The notes: a model not told the origin generated them from the letters alone. A DNA stretch of 64,000 nt from Muriicola jejuensis (GCF_010671595.1 NZ_JAABOP010000003.1:149430-213429), one strand, 5' to 3'. Counted from the first letter of the stretch, positions 53,781 to 62,594 are shown. Made by a program: numbers and translations.

Positions 53781-54131
53781 TCATTCAAAGGCCTCAAAGC
53801 TTCCGTCTTCGTAAAGGATCAGCACCCTTTTGATCTTCTTGCCTTTTCCGGCCTTTGAGGCGTCCATCGCTTCTTCCATGGACACAGGAGCTGTATTTGG
53901 GTTTCGGGAGGGAAATTCCCCCTTGCCGTTGAGCAACCAGTACAGATTCACATCGGGGTAGGAGCGCACTACTTTCATCACAAACTCAAGGCTGGGTTTA
54001 TTGCGGCCGGTGAGAACATGAGAAATGCTCGATCGCTGCACCCCGATCTTATCTGCAAAAACTGATGCCGAAACATTGTAATATTCCAGGATCTTTTCGA
54101 GTCGGGCAATGAATTCACCAGTGTTTACCAT
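53781..54131 (-). CDS. XRE-family helix-turn-helix regulator
   Basis: This 116-residue protein has an N-terminal HTH_3 fold (about 8-65: RLEKILEYYNVSASVFADKIGVQRSSISHVLTGR) with the recognition helix in RSSISHVLTGRNKP. A PDVNLYWLLNGKGEFP block follows, typical of Bacteroidota XRE proteins. The C-terminus (GKGKKIKRVLILYEDGSFEAFE) is basic, then acidic. The 275-base gap to the divergent M14 peptidase gene holds several TTACA-type palindromes that could be its operators. Confidence 0.9.
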   Translation of the reverse strand: MVNTGEFIARLEKILEYYNVSASVFADKIGVQRSSISHVLTGRNKPSLEFVMKVVRSYPDVNLYWLLNGKGEFPSRNPNTAPVSMEEAMDASKAGKGKKIKRVLILYEDGSFEAFE

Positions 54132-54327
54132 TGTAATTTAATTCTTAGGTGATCTCCTTTGAATTTTGTGAATAGTGATCTTGAAATTGCAATAAAATAT
54201 AAAATTAAAACTTGATATAATCTATTTTATAATACTGAAATAGAGTAATATAAATTATATTTTACTATTTTTTTAAGATTTGTATACAATTGTGTATTAT
54301 CGACCCCTGCTGATGGAGAAATTTCAT

Positions 54328-54384
54328 TTACAAATGTAATTAAACTTAGGACAATTGTTATTAATTTACCCCTTACATTTGTGA
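54328..54384. promoter_or_regulatory. Candidate operator palindromes and promoter in the XRE / M14 gap
   Basis: Two TTACA-NN-TGTRA palindromes lie at 54328-54339 and 54373-54384, and a looser ATACAATTGTGTAT at 54284-54297. The second contains TACATTTG (54374-54381), a TAnnTTTG box 25 bases before the peptidase start, with TTG 16 bases above it. The first gives a box for the opposite strand. The rest of the gap is AT-rich and without genes. Binding by the adjacent regulator is only inferred. Confidence 0.4.
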
Positions 54385-54406
54385 ATGAGACCAAGCGCAA
54401 ACCACG

Positions 54407-55534
54407 ATGATCGAAAAAAGCTATGAGGAGATAAAGGAGGGTTCTGTAAAGGGACGCTACCTCCCTCCCGAAATGCTTCGACCTTTCCTCGACCAGCTCG
54501 GAAAAAAATTTCCAGCCGAAAAGGCAGGGATCTCTGTGGAAGGCAGGGCGATCGAAAAATTCGTTTTAGGAAACGGACCGGTCACGGTGCTGATGTGGTC
54601 CCAGATGCACGGGAACGAATCCACGACCACCAAGGCGGTACTCGACCTGATGAACGCCTTTCATAATGGATATGGGAAATCGGATGCTCTACTGCAGAAG
54701 CTAACCCTGATCATTATTCCACAACTCAACCCGGATGGGGCACAGGCGTATACCAGAGAGAATGCGGCGGGGGTCGACTTGAACCGGGATGCCCAGGCGC
54801 TTACACAGCCCGAAAGCAAAATATTGAGGGAGACCTTTAGGAAACACGCCCCTGCATTTTGTTTCAATCTCCACGATCAACGTACGATCTTTAGTGCGGG
54901 CTCCGGACCACATCCGGCCACCCTGTCCTTCCTTGCTCCCGCTGCAGACGCTCCCGGGTCCCTGACGGAAAGCCGGCTCACCTCCATGAGTCTCATTTCC
55001 GCAATCAACAGGGAATTACAGCGATTGATCCCGGGGCAGATCGGCCGCTATGACGACGCCTTTAACCCCAATTGCGTGGGAGACACCTTCCAGATGCTCT
55101 CTACCCCGACGATCCTTGTAGAAGCCGGGCATTTCTCCGGGGATTACGAGAGGGAAGAAACCCGCAAATACGTTTTTATGGCCATGTGGATGGCCCTGGA
55201 GTACATCGCATCCGGTGGCTACAAGGAAGAAGCGTCTGCTGGGTACGAGAATATCCCCGAGAATCAGAAGACCTTTTTCGACATCCTGATCCGAAACGCT
55301 CAGAAAGTCAAGGGGGAGGAGAAACCCCCCTATAATGCCGGGATCCTGTTCAGGGAGGAACTGCGGAACGGCTCTGTTCATTTCAGGCCCGAAATAGAGA
55401 AAACAGGCGGTCTGAAGGGTTATCATGGCCACCAGGAGTTCGATTGCCTGAAGGAGGCCGACCTGCAGAGATTGAGGTCCATGAAGGAAATCACAACCCT
55501 CCTCGCTGAGGGGAAGCCCAAAAAAACGGGATAA
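54407..55534 (+). CDS. M14 family zinc carboxypeptidase
   Basis: This 375-residue protein has no signal peptide. Zinc ligands are His68 and Glu71 in MHGNEST and His156 in FNLHDQRT. Arg127 in DLNRDAQ binds the substrate carboxylate, and catalytic Glu239 lies in ILVEAGHFSGD. The LNPDGAQAYTRENAAGVDLNRD stretch is typical of M14 enzymes. It probably trims peptides in the cytoplasm, perhaps cell-wall fragments, though no substrate can be read from the sequence. Confidence 0.92.
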   Translation: MIEKSYEEIKEGSVKGRYLPPEMLRPFLDQLGKKFPAEKAGISVEGRAIEKFVLGNGPVTVLMWSQMHGNESTTTKAVLDLMNAFHNGYGKSDALLQKLTLIIIPQLNPDGAQAYTRENAAGVDLNRDAQALTQPESKILRETFRKHAPAFCFNLHDQRTIFSAGSGPHPATLSFLAPAADAPGSLTESRLTSMSLISAINRELQRLIPGQIGRYDDAFNPNCVGDTFQMLSTPTILVEAGHFSGDYEREETRKYVFMAMWMALEYIASGGYKEEASAGYENIPENQKTFFDILIRNAQKVKGEEKPPYNAGILFREELRNGSVHFRPEIEKTGGLKGYHGHQEFDCLKEADLQRLRSMKEITTLLAEGKPKKTG

Positions 55535-55590
55535 TATTGCGTATCTTTCAAAAAAAGCATTCATCTATTACGTTTATTTTCTTAATTGAT

Positions 55591-55598
55591 TATTTTTG
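55591..55598 (+). promoter_or_regulatory. Bacteroidota -7 box for the Lrp/AsnC gene
   Basis: TATTTTTG matches TAnnTTTG and lies 17 bases before the ATG at 55616. It falls inside the longer open frame from 55586, which supports the later start. Confidence 0.5.
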
Positions 55599-55615
55599 CT
55601 CAAAATATTCTTACT

Positions 55616-56095
55616 ATGGGAAAAGTAAAATTGGATGAAATAGATCACCAGATCCTGGATATGCTCATCGACAATACCAGAACTCCATTTACAGACATCG
55701 CCAAGAAATTACTTATCTCTGCCGGTACGGTGCACGTAAGGGTCAAAAAAATGGAGGAGGCTGGGATCATACAGGGTTCTTCCCTGACAGTAGATTACGT
55801 GAAGCTGGGATATGCCTTTATCGCCTATGTGGGTATTTTCCTGGAAAAGACCCATCAGACGAAATTCGTGATCGAACGGCTGAATCAGATCCCGAACGTA
55901 ACCGTGGCCCACATCACTACGGGCAAGTTCAACATATTCTGTAAGATCAGGGCTAAGGACACCAATGACGCCAAGAATATTATTTTCAGGATCGATGACA
56001 TAGACGGGATCAGTCGCACCGAAACCATGATCTCCCTGGAGGAGAGCATCAACGACAAGAAAAGGCTGATGCATACTATATTCAACGAACTCTGA
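55616..56095 (+). CDS. Lrp/AsnC family transcriptional regulator
   Basis: From the ATG at 55616 the protein has 159 residues. The N-terminal winged HTH reads LDEIDHQILDMLIDNTRTPFTDIAKKLLISAGTVHVRVKKMEEAGII. The C-terminal RAM/ligand-binding domain (about 70-150) contains AHITTGKFNIFCKIRAKD. Such regulators sense amino acids and control nearby metabolism; the M14 peptidase upstream is the nearest candidate. The ending SLEESINDKKRLM is Bacteroidota-like. Confidence 0.93.
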   Translation: MGKVKLDEIDHQILDMLIDNTRTPFTDIAKKLLISAGTVHVRVKKMEEAGIIQGSSLTVDYVKLGYAFIAYVGIFLEKTHQTKFVIERLNQIPNVTVAHITTGKFNIFCKIRAKDTNDAKNIIFRIDDIDGISRTETMISLEESINDKKRLMHTIFNEL

Positions 56096-56131
56096 TCAGG
56101 GACACCCTTCAGACATTACCGCGGACCACAT

Positions 56132-56647
56132 ATGAAGACCTCTGAATTAAAAGCCTCAGATTACAATCCTTATTACAAGGCTTATATTGAGGCGCTTGGG
56201 GAAGTCGACCTTATGAAAGCGCTTAAGAAGCAGGTGGAGAATTACCCCCAGTTTCTTGCGAGCATCCCTGAGGAGAAACTCTATTACAGCTATGCCGAAG
56301 GCAAATGGACCGTGGCCGAGGTGCTGCTCCATGTTCTGGATTCCGAAAGGGTTTTTCAATACAGGGCCGTGAGGTTCGCCAGGCGGGATGAGACCCCGCT
56401 ACCCGGGTTCGACCAGGACAAGTACGTGCCCACTTCTGGGGCGAATCAAAGGAGTATCGGTTCAATTATTGAGGAGTACAGGGCGATCAGGAATTCGACC
56501 ATTGCGCTTTACGAGTCGTTTGAAGAAGGCACCCTGAAACGAAAAGGGGTAGCCAGTAACTCGGTAATGAGTGTAGGGGCACTGGGATTCATAATCTGTG
56601 GTCACCAGAAACACCATCGGAATATTATCAGAGAGCGTTATCTCTGA
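56132..56647 (+). CDS. DinB-like four-helix protein
   Basis: This 171-residue protein has the DinB/YfiT fold: four helices with FLASIPEEKLYYSYAEGKWTVAEVLLHVLDSERVFQYRAVRFAR. Metal-ligand histidines are in LLHVLD and in CGHQKHHRNIIRERYL. DinB-family proteins include thiol-S-transferases and other metal-dependent enzymes; the reaction here is unknown. It follows the regulator gene by 36 bases and converges on a small gene, 2 bases apart. Confidence 0.88.
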   Translation: MKTSELKASDYNPYYKAYIEALGEVDLMKALKKQVENYPQFLASIPEEKLYYSYAEGKWTVAEVLLHVLDSERVFQYRAVRFARRDETPLPGFDQDKYVPTSGANQRSIGSIIEEYRAIRNSTIALYESFEEGTLKRKGVASNSVMSVGALGFIICGHQKHHRNIIRERYL

Positions 56648-56649
56648 TC

Positions 56650-56967
56650 TCAATCAAATTCCTCCTCTTCCAGTTCTGATTCCAGATTCAGTTCCAGTTC
56701 GGGTTCTTCGGTAACGGGCTTTACCATTTCATCGGCTTCATCCTCGTCTTCCACTTCGAAATTTGCGATGAAGTGAGACAGGCTCTGGCTGATCTTTACC
56801 AGATAGAGGGCGTCTTCTGTCCTGAGCTCTACGGCCTCAATGTACTCTCCCTTGTGGTTCCTGAATGAAATGATATCGTCATCCCCGTATCCATCAGGAT
56901 AGGTGTCTACGAGTCTGGCGGCCAGGGTGTGATCCAGTTTTTTGTGGTCAATCAATATTCGTTTCAT
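56650..56967 (-). CDS. Small acidic protein of unknown function
   Basis: This 105-residue protein has an N-terminal ordered part (MKRILIDHKKLDHTLAARLV, GYGDDDIISFRNHKGEYIEAVELRTEDALYLVKIS). The tail from about 72 is almost entirely acidic (Glu/Asp). Acidic tails of this kind occur in several conserved Flavobacteriaceae proteins, but no domain is recognised. It sits downstream of aroB on the same strand with a 113-base gap. Confidence 0.7.
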   Translation of the reverse strand: MKRILIDHKKLDHTLAARLVDTYPDGYGDDDIISFRNHKGEYIEAVELRTEDALYLVKISQSLSHFIANFEVEDEDEADEMVKPVTEEPELELNLESELEEEEFD

Positions 56968-57080
56968 AGGTTGGTCGATTTAGCGTGTTGGATTCGCTAC
57001 ATACACAATCCTAATCTAGAATATTTTTTTCCCCGGGGTATGAAAGAGTTGTAAAAGCTGAGATTTAGTATACGTAACCT

Positions 57081-58142
57081 TTATTCCTCGTAGTAAGTAA
57101 AGGCTTCCATGAACAGATCTTCGGGAACCTGCTGGTCTATAACCGCGTCCCCTATCCGTTTCAGCAACACAAAGTTGATGGATCCGTGGGAATTCTTTTT
57201 GTCGAATTTCAGGAGGGCGAGGATGGCATGCTTGTCTTCTTCCGTAAAATCTACTTTCCGGAACCGCTCCAGAAGGGTGTTCTTGATGTCCTCCAGCTGG
57301 TGGAGTCCCAGGCTGCTGAGTCTGTGAGACAAATACCCTTCCAGGATCATCCCTACGGCAATGGCCTCTCCGTGAAGGAGGGCTTTGTTTTCCCCTTTAT
57401 CCAGGAAATGGGATTCGATGGCGTGCCCAAGGGTATGCCCGAAATTCAGGATCTTCCGCATGTCTTTTTCCGTCGGGTCTTCCAGGACGATCTTATTCTT
57501 GATCTGGACAGACCGGTAGATATGGGATTCCAGGGGATCGTTGGCTTTGAGGTCCTTCAGATCGCTCCAATACTTCCCGCTGCTGATCAGGCCGTGTTTG
57601 AACATCTCGGCAAAACCGCTGTTGAGCTGCCTTTTCTCCAGAGTTTTTAGGAAGTCGACCATGACCAGCACCATTTCCGGCTGCCTGATCACTCCGATCT
57701 GATTCTTGAGGTTCCCGAGGTCGACCCCGGTCTTGCCGCCTATCGAAGCATCCACCATAGCCAATAGGCTGGTGGGTACATTGATAAAAGGGATCCCCCT
57801 TTTAAAAGTGCAGGCCACAAATCCCCCAAGGTCGGTCACCACGCCACCCCCCAGGTTGATCATAAGGCTCCTTCGATCGGCTCCCAACTCAGATAGGGCA
57901 TACCAGATCTGCACGCAGGTGTCTATGGTTTTATGGGTTTCCCCGGCTTCCATTTCGATGATCTCCACCTCGAGGTCGGTCTCCAGGGAAGACAGGAACA
58001 GAGGCAGGCAGTCCCTGTGGGTGTTCTCGTCGGTCAGCAGAAACAATTTGGAATACCTTTCTTTTTTAAGGTGTTGATTGAGTGCCTTGTAGCCCTCTTT
58101 ATTGAAATAAACAGAATAGGTATCGGTAATGATCGCATCCAT
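57081..58142 (-). CDS. aroB: 3-dehydroquinate synthase
   Basis: From the ATG at 58142 the protein has 353 residues. The NAD-binding part has EAGETHKTIDTC and MINLGGGVVTDLGGFVACTFKRGI. The zinc ligands are in NSGFAEMFKHGLI, NFGHTLGHAIE and LLHGEAIAVGM. It performs the second shikimate-pathway step, DAHP to 3-dehydroquinate. The longer frame to 58175 would add eleven residues that do not fit the family. Its promoter region faces the proline dehydrogenase gene. Confidence 0.95.
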   Translation of the reverse strand: MDAIITDTYSVYFNKEGYKALNQHLKKERYSKLFLLTDENTHRDCLPLFLSSLETDLEVEIIEMEAGETHKTIDTCVQIWYALSELGADRRSLMINLGGGVVTDLGGFVACTFKRGIPFINVPTSLLAMVDASIGGKTGVDLGNLKNQIGVIRQPEMVLVMVDFLKTLEKRQLNSGFAEMFKHGLISSGKYWSDLKDLKANDPLESHIYRSVQIKNKIVLEDPTEKDMRKILNFGHTLGHAIESHFLDKGENKALLHGEAIAVGMILEGYLSHRLSSLGLHQLEDIKNTLLERFRKVDFTEEDKHAILALLKFDKKNSHGSINFVLLKRIGDAVIDQQVPEDLFMEAFTYYEE

Positions 58143-58199
58143 GAAAGTTCCGTGTCTTGGCGTGATTCTCCACACAAATTAAAGGGAATTTTTCTGCAA

Positions 58200-58227
58200 T
58201 TGGTTAAGAATTCAGTGATTATCTTTG
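58200..58227 (+). promoter_or_regulatory. Flavobacterial promoter for the proline dehydrogenase gene
   Basis: TTG (58200-58202) and TATCTTTG (58220-58227) are 17 bases apart, matching TTG-N17-23-TAnnTTTG. The box overlaps the longer frame's ATG at 58225, which argues for the start at 58243. Confidence 0.7.
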
Positions 58228-58242
58228 GGACTGATAAAATCA

Positions 58243-59415
58243 ATGGCAATGCCTCAGCTCTTTGAGAACACGAAAACCGCTTTCGCCCTGAAATCTGATG
58301 CTGAATTGGAAAGGGCGTATTTTTTATTCAAACTCATCGCGAATCAACCCCTGGTAAGGATAGGTACGGCTGTGACCAATTTCGCCATCAAAACCCATCT
58401 CCCTGTGGAAGGGTTGATCAGGGCAACCGTCTTTGACCATTTCTGCGCGGGTATCAGCAAGAAGGATTGTATGCCAACCGTAGATAAATTATGGCAGGCC
58501 GGGGTGAGTTCGGTCCTGGATTATTCCATTGAAGGCAAGGATACGGAGGATCCCCTGGATGATGCACTGGAGATGACCCTCAAGATCCTGGACTTTGTCA
58601 GGGAAAAGGAAGCAATTCCTTTCGCTGTTTTCAAGCCCACGGGATATGGCCGCTTTTATTTGTACGAGAAGATAGGGGCGGGAAAAAAACTGACCAGGGC
58701 CGAACAGGAAGAATGGGGGAGGGTAGTAGGCAGATATGAAGCGAGCTGTAAGAAGGCGTACGACCTGGATGTAAGCCTGCTCATCGATGCTGAGGAAACC
58801 TGGATGCAGGATGCAGCCGATGAACTGGTAGAGGAGATGATGCGGAAGTACAACAGGAAAAAGGCCGTCGTCTTTAATACCATACAATTATACCGTTGGG
58901 ATCGACTCGATTATTTAAAAGGCCTCGTGGAAAGGGCTGAAAGGGATGGATTTAAGGTGGGGATCAAGATCGTGAGGGGCGCCTATCTCGAAAAGGAAAA
59001 CGAACGGGCCGAAGAAATGGGATACAAAAGCCCGATCTGTGCCAGTAAAAAAGAAACGGACGACAATTTTAATAAGACGGCCGCTTATATCCTGGACCAC
59101 CTGGACGTGATCTCCGTCTACGTCGGCACCCACAACGAGGAGAGTTCTTACCTCCTGATGCAGATGATGGAGGAACGCCACATAGACCGGAAAGATCCCA
59201 GGATATGGTTCGGGCAGTTGTTCGGGATGAGCGACCACATCACCTTCAATATGGCCGCTGAAGGGTACAATGTCACCAAATACCTGCCTTTTGGGCCGGT
59301 CAGGGACGTGATGCCCTATCTGATACGCAGGGCCGAGGAAAACACTTCCGTGGCCGGCCAAACCAACCGGGAACTCGAGCTGCTTAAAAAGGAACGAAAG
59401 AGAAGGAAGATCTAA
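58243..59415 (+). CDS. Proline dehydrogenase
   Basis: I place the start at 58243, giving 390 residues (MAMPQLFENTKTAFALKSDA). The FAD/TIM-barrel core of PRODH is present: the conserved GIKIVRGAYLEKE block, the RAEEMGY...CASKKETDDNFN region, and YLPFGPVRDVMPYLIRRAEEN near the end. It oxidises proline to pyrroline-5-carboxylate and passes electrons to the membrane quinone pool. No P5C dehydrogenase gene is adjacent. The gene diverges from aroB. Confidence 0.93.
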   Translation: MAMPQLFENTKTAFALKSDAELERAYFLFKLIANQPLVRIGTAVTNFAIKTHLPVEGLIRATVFDHFCAGISKKDCMPTVDKLWQAGVSSVLDYSIEGKDTEDPLDDALEMTLKILDFVREKEAIPFAVFKPTGYGRFYLYEKIGAGKKLTRAEQEEWGRVVGRYEASCKKAYDLDVSLLIDAEETWMQDAADELVEEMMRKYNRKKAVVFNTIQLYRWDRLDYLKGLVERAERDGFKVGIKIVRGAYLEKENERAEEMGYKSPICASKKETDDNFNKTAAYILDHLDVISVYVGTHNEESSYLLMQMMEERHIDRKDPRIWFGQLFGMSDHITFNMAAEGYNVTKYLPFGPVRDVMPYLIRRAEENTSVAGQTNRELELLKKERKRRKI

Positions 59416-59801
59416 TCCTCTGTGAAGCTGAATTCGGAGAGGGTGACCTGGGATTCACAGTTGGTGGCCCTCAGGGAGGCGTCTTTGCCGTCTACTTCAT
59501 AATAAATCACATACCAGGGGCAGGGTTTGCCCTGGGCTTCACTCTCACTGAATTTTACGGAACCTTCCCTTAAGAACAATTTCAACGCTGTGCTATCTGC
59601 AATGCCGTCGCGCAGGGTTGCCTGCATTTCTTCGGAAAAAACCAGGGGTTTGGAACGCAGTTCTTTTAGCACCCGGCAGTTGGGGAAATAGCAGAATTCT
59701 GTCCCCGTTTCCGAGGTCTTTTTCTTCAGGAAAAAAGCGAGAAAGATGATCCCTATGGTAAGCCCGATCATGTAATACCCCAGGCGTTTGAGAAATGCCA
59801 T
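59412..59801 (-). CDS. DUF4258-like small membrane-anchored protein
   Basis: This 129-residue protein has one N-terminal membrane helix (LGYYMIGLTIGIIFLAFFL) and a soluble domain with CYFPNCRVLKELRSKP and CPWYVIYYEVDGKDASLRATNC. The cysteines in CYFPNC could pair. It resembles Flavobacteria proteins annotated as DUF4258, and the function is unknown. It overlaps the proline dehydrogenase gene end by 4 bases and follows the alanine dehydrogenase gene by one base. Confidence 0.72.
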   Translation of the reverse strand: MAFLKRLGYYMIGLTIGIIFLAFFLKKKTSETGTEFCYFPNCRVLKELRSKPLVFSEEMQATLRDGIADSTALKLFLREGSVKFSESEAQGKPCPWYVIYYEVDGKDASLRATNCESQVTLSEFSFTED

Positions 59802-59802
59802 G

Positions 59803-61002
59803 CTAAAAGATTAGGAAATTGATGTCGCTGTGTTTCAGGTCGAACCAATCCCCGACCGTTTTGTTGGTCAGGATCCCGTGGTAGAGGTAGAGCCCGTTCC
59901 TCAGGCCTTTGTCGAACCGCAGCGAATTTTCGAGTCCGCCGTCTTCCCCTATCTTAAGGAGGTATGGGGTAAAGATATTGCTGATGGAGACCGAGGAGGT
60001 CTTGGGATATCGGGCCGGGATGTTGGGCACCCCGTAGTGGAGCACCCCAAATTTATTTATCAGGGGTTTGTCATGGGTGGTGAGCTCACTGGTCTCGAAA
60101 CACCCGCCCATGTCTATGCTGACATCGATGATTACGGAGCCCTTTTTCATTTGTTCCACCATGGTCTGTGAGACCACTACGGGAGATCGGTCTCTTCCCC
60201 TCATGGCGCCTATGGCCACATCGCAGCGTTTAAGGGATTTCAGCAGGTTTTTAGGCTGGAGGGTGGAGGTGTAGACGATCTGCTGCAGGTTGCTTTGGAC
60301 GTTCCTCAGTTTGGTGATGGAATTGTCGAAGATCTTCACATTGGCGCCCAGTCCGATCGCGGAACGGGCGGCGAATTCTCCCACGGTGCCGGCACCCAGG
60401 ATGACCACTTCCAGGGGAGGAACCCCGGTGATATTCCCGAACATCAGGCCGTTGCCCTGGTTGGTGGCTGCCATGATCTCCGCCGCGATCAGTACGCTGG
60501 AGATCCCGGCGATCTCACTGAGGGATCGAACGGCGGGGTAGTTCCCGTCCTCGTCCCGAATAAATTCGAAGGCGATGGCGGTGATCCTTTTCTTGGCCAG
60601 TTCCTCAAAATAAGATTTGGATTGTGTCTTGATCTGCAGGGCAGAAATGATGGTGGTCTGGGGGTTGATGAACTGTATCTCCGAAAGTGTAGGGGGTTCC
60701 ACCTTAAGCAATAGGGGGCAGGAAAAGACTTTTTTGGTGTCTTTGGTGATGGTGGCCCCAGCCTGGGTATAGTCGAGGTCCGTAAAATTGGCTGCATCCC
60801 CGGCTCCGGATTCTATGAGCACGCGGTGGCCGTTGGCGGTAAGGGCATTTACGGCATCGGGGGTCAGGCAGACCCGTTTTTCCTGGAACTGGTTCTCCTT
60901 GGGGATCCCTATAAACAATTCCCCTTTTTGTCTCAGGATCTCAAGGGTCTCCTCCTGGGGGATAAGTTCCTGCTTGCTGAAGGGGGATCTTGGCTGGTTC
61001 AT
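59803..61002 (-). CDS. Alanine dehydrogenase
   Basis: This 399-residue protein has the AlaDH/PNT N-terminal signature (IGIPKENQFQEKRVCLTPDAVNAL), substrate-binding Lys and Arg in the first domain, and VVILGAGTVGEFAARSAIGLGANVKIFD for NAD. The C-terminal VDVSIDMGGCFETSE and HYGVPNIPARYPKTSS blocks are conserved. It interconverts alanine and pyruvate plus ammonia. A pyridine-nucleotide transhydrogenase alpha subunit is less likely given the single-chain length and lack of membrane segments. Confidence 0.9.
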   Translation of the reverse strand: MNQPRSPFSKQELIPQEETLEILRQKGELFIGIPKENQFQEKRVCLTPDAVNALTANGHRVLIESGAGDAANFTDLDYTQAGATITKDTKKVFSCPLLLKVEPPTLSEIQFINPQTTIISALQIKTQSKSYFEELAKKRITAIAFEFIRDEDGNYPAVRSLSEIAGISSVLIAAEIMAATNQGNGLMFGNITGVPPLEVVILGAGTVGEFAARSAIGLGANVKIFDNSITKLRNVQSNLQQIVYTSTLQPKNLLKSLKRCDVAIGAMRGRDRSPVVVSQTMVEQMKKGSVIIDVSIDMGGCFETSELTTHDKPLINKFGVLHYGVPNIPARYPKTSSVSISNIFTPYLLKIGEDGGLENSLRFDKGLRNGLYLYHGILTNKTVGDWFDLKHSDINFLIF

Positions 61003-61163
61003 ACGTTGTTTTGGCGGGAAGATGGTCTCCCTGCCGAACTCAAAAATACAATAAATTTAGATAAAGGGGGACTTTTGGGTTCCTTCACTTGGTTGAATCC
61101 AAAGTGTTGAATACAAGACAAATCCGATTAAAAAAAACGATGCTTTTCAGATCGAATGCCGAC

Positions 61164-61799
61164 TTACATAAAATTGAAAAGATTTTTAAGCGACAGGCGA
61201 AATTCCCGGAATAGTTTGGACAAAGTTCTTTTGGAGACGTTTTCAGAAAGATCGACCTCAGTTTCAGGTACGTCTTGCTGAGCATCCAATGACCTGGGTA
61301 AGATGGACTTGTTATTTTTCTCCTTAAAGGCCTGCAATTCGGCCTCCATGGCTTCCAGGTCGATCCCATGGACGTATTTATCGTAGAGTTTGATCCTAAT
61401 AAAATAAACGAAGGGAATGACCACCATACATATTGGTAATAACCACAAAACATTTTCTGTATCAACAGAATCACTGTAATAGTAGACAACTTCGAAAATT
61501 TGAAATGCGTACATACATAAGGGTATCAGTATGATATGATACCACCAGTGCTTACAGGTAAAAAACCAAATAATAAATAAATAAAGTGGGATGAGTTTGC
61601 TCAGAAGAAACCAAACATAAGTACTGACGTCGTCAAACCCATTTTTGTCGAGCACAAAACCAAATAGGTTTATAGTTGCCTCAGGGTCTTCCGGAATATA
61701 GTCATGTAACTTATACAAAAAGGGGGATAGAGCAATGAGAATCAAACCCAAGGACTCCAGGAAGAATCTCCGCCTAGCGGTACTATTATTAGAACTCAT
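61164..61799 (-). CDS. Membrane protein of unknown function
   Basis: This 211-residue protein has about four membrane helices (LGLILIALSPFLYKL, VWFLLSKLIPLYLFIIWFF, HIILIPLCMYAFQIFEV and ENVLWLLPICMVVIPFVYFI). A cytoplasmic tail (about 140-211) rich in Glu/Lys, starting DLEAMEAELQAFKEKNN, is a likely coiled coil. The gene is more AT-rich than its neighbours. Not recognised. Confidence 0.65.
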   Translation of the reverse strand: MSSNNSTARRRFFLESLGLILIALSPFLYKLHDYIPEDPEATINLFGFVLDKNGFDDVSTYVWFLLSKLIPLYLFIIWFFTCKHWWYHIILIPLCMYAFQIFEVVYYYSDSVDTENVLWLLPICMVVIPFVYFIRIKLYDKYVHGIDLEAMEAELQAFKEKNNKSILPRSLDAQQDVPETEVDLSENVSKRTLSKLFREFRLSLKNLFNFM

Positions 61800-61882
61800 A
61801 TGTTAGGAATCTTTAAAAACCTAACGATAAAAGATCTAAAATATTGGCCTTAGGGGAGTGAAGATGGTAAAATTAATAGCAA

Positions 61883-62017
61883 TTAAATTTTCACCAATTT
61901 ATCTTTTTTAACTCCCTGTTCGTAGAGTTGATCGTCTTCGGCGGTGTTAGGAGTGCAGGCAGAAGCAACTAATATTAACATAGCTGCAATAGCAAATAGG
62001 ATCTTCTTAGTGTTCAT
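61883..62017 (-). CDS. 44-residue lipoprotein-like peptide
   Basis: An ATG frame at 62017 encodes MNTKKILFAIAAMLILVASA followed by Cys21, then a short acidic-polar tail (TPNTAEDDQLYEQGVKKDKL). This is a textbook lipobox with a 20-residue signal. Minimal lipoproteins of this kind occur near alanine dehydrogenase/tsaE genes in related genomes as far as I recall. A promoter-like TATATTTG on the minus strand at 62060-62067 lies 42 bases upstream. Function unknown. Confidence 0.65.
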   Translation of the reverse strand: MNTKKILFAIAAMLILVASACTPNTAEDDQLYEQGVKKDKLVKI

Positions 62018-62174
62018 CGTAGTCTGAGTTAAAATTCAGGAATCATTTCATTTTCAATTCAAATATAGGGAATTGATCCGAGATAAAATACATTTTATCG
62101 ATAAAAAATTACCGATCACCGAAGAAAACTGCATTTCGTCGATACTGTTTGAGGTTTCAGTTGGGGAAAAAAGA

Positions 62175-62594
62175 TCAGGGAAGGATGGTGAGCTGTCGGG
62201 TTTCCGGGCCCAGGATCTCGAGCTTTATATTCGTTCGCTCCTCAGGAAGGAGGGGTTCAATCTTTTCCGGCCATTCTATAAAGATCCAAACGTCCTTATT
62301 AAGATAATCTTCAAGGCCCAGGTCGAGAGCCTCTTCGGTATTCTCGATCCGGTAAAAATCGAAATGATATCCTAATAATTCCCCATCGGGATAGGTATAC
62401 TCGTTCACAATGCCAAAACTGGGGCTATTTCCCTCCTCAAGACCTCCGAGGTGCTTTACCATCTCTTTTATCAATGTGGTTTTACCAGAACCCATTACAC
62501 CTATAAAACATAAGATGCTCATTTTAGGAAGAAGAGAAAAAATCTGCTCCGTAATTGTTGAAATCTCGCCTTTTGTATAGCGTTTTTTTTGCAT
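62175..62594 (-). CDS. tsaE: tRNA threonylcarbamoyladenosine biosynthesis ATPase
   Basis: This 139-residue P-loop protein has Walker A GVMGSGKTT (32-40), SPSFGIVNEY at the switch region, and LLGYHFDFYRIENTEEALDLGLEDYL, the hallmark TsaE block. It helps TsaB/TsaD make t6A37 on ANN-reading tRNAs. The last residues (EWPEKIEPLLPEERTNIKLEI) match the family. It marks the end of the core region before the AT-rich accessory segment. Confidence 0.95.
   Translation of the reverse strand: MQKKRYTKGEISTITEQIFSLLPKMSILCFIGVMGSGKTTLIKEMVKHLGGLEEGNSPSFGIVNEYTYPDGELLGYHFDFYRIENTEEALDLGLEDYLNKDVWIFIEWPEKIEPLLPEERTNIKLEILGPETRQLTILP

Noticed and set aside
62073..62375. 100-codon plus-strand frame overlapping tsaE
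   Set aside because: Most of it is antisense to tsaE, and its free part has no conserved character.
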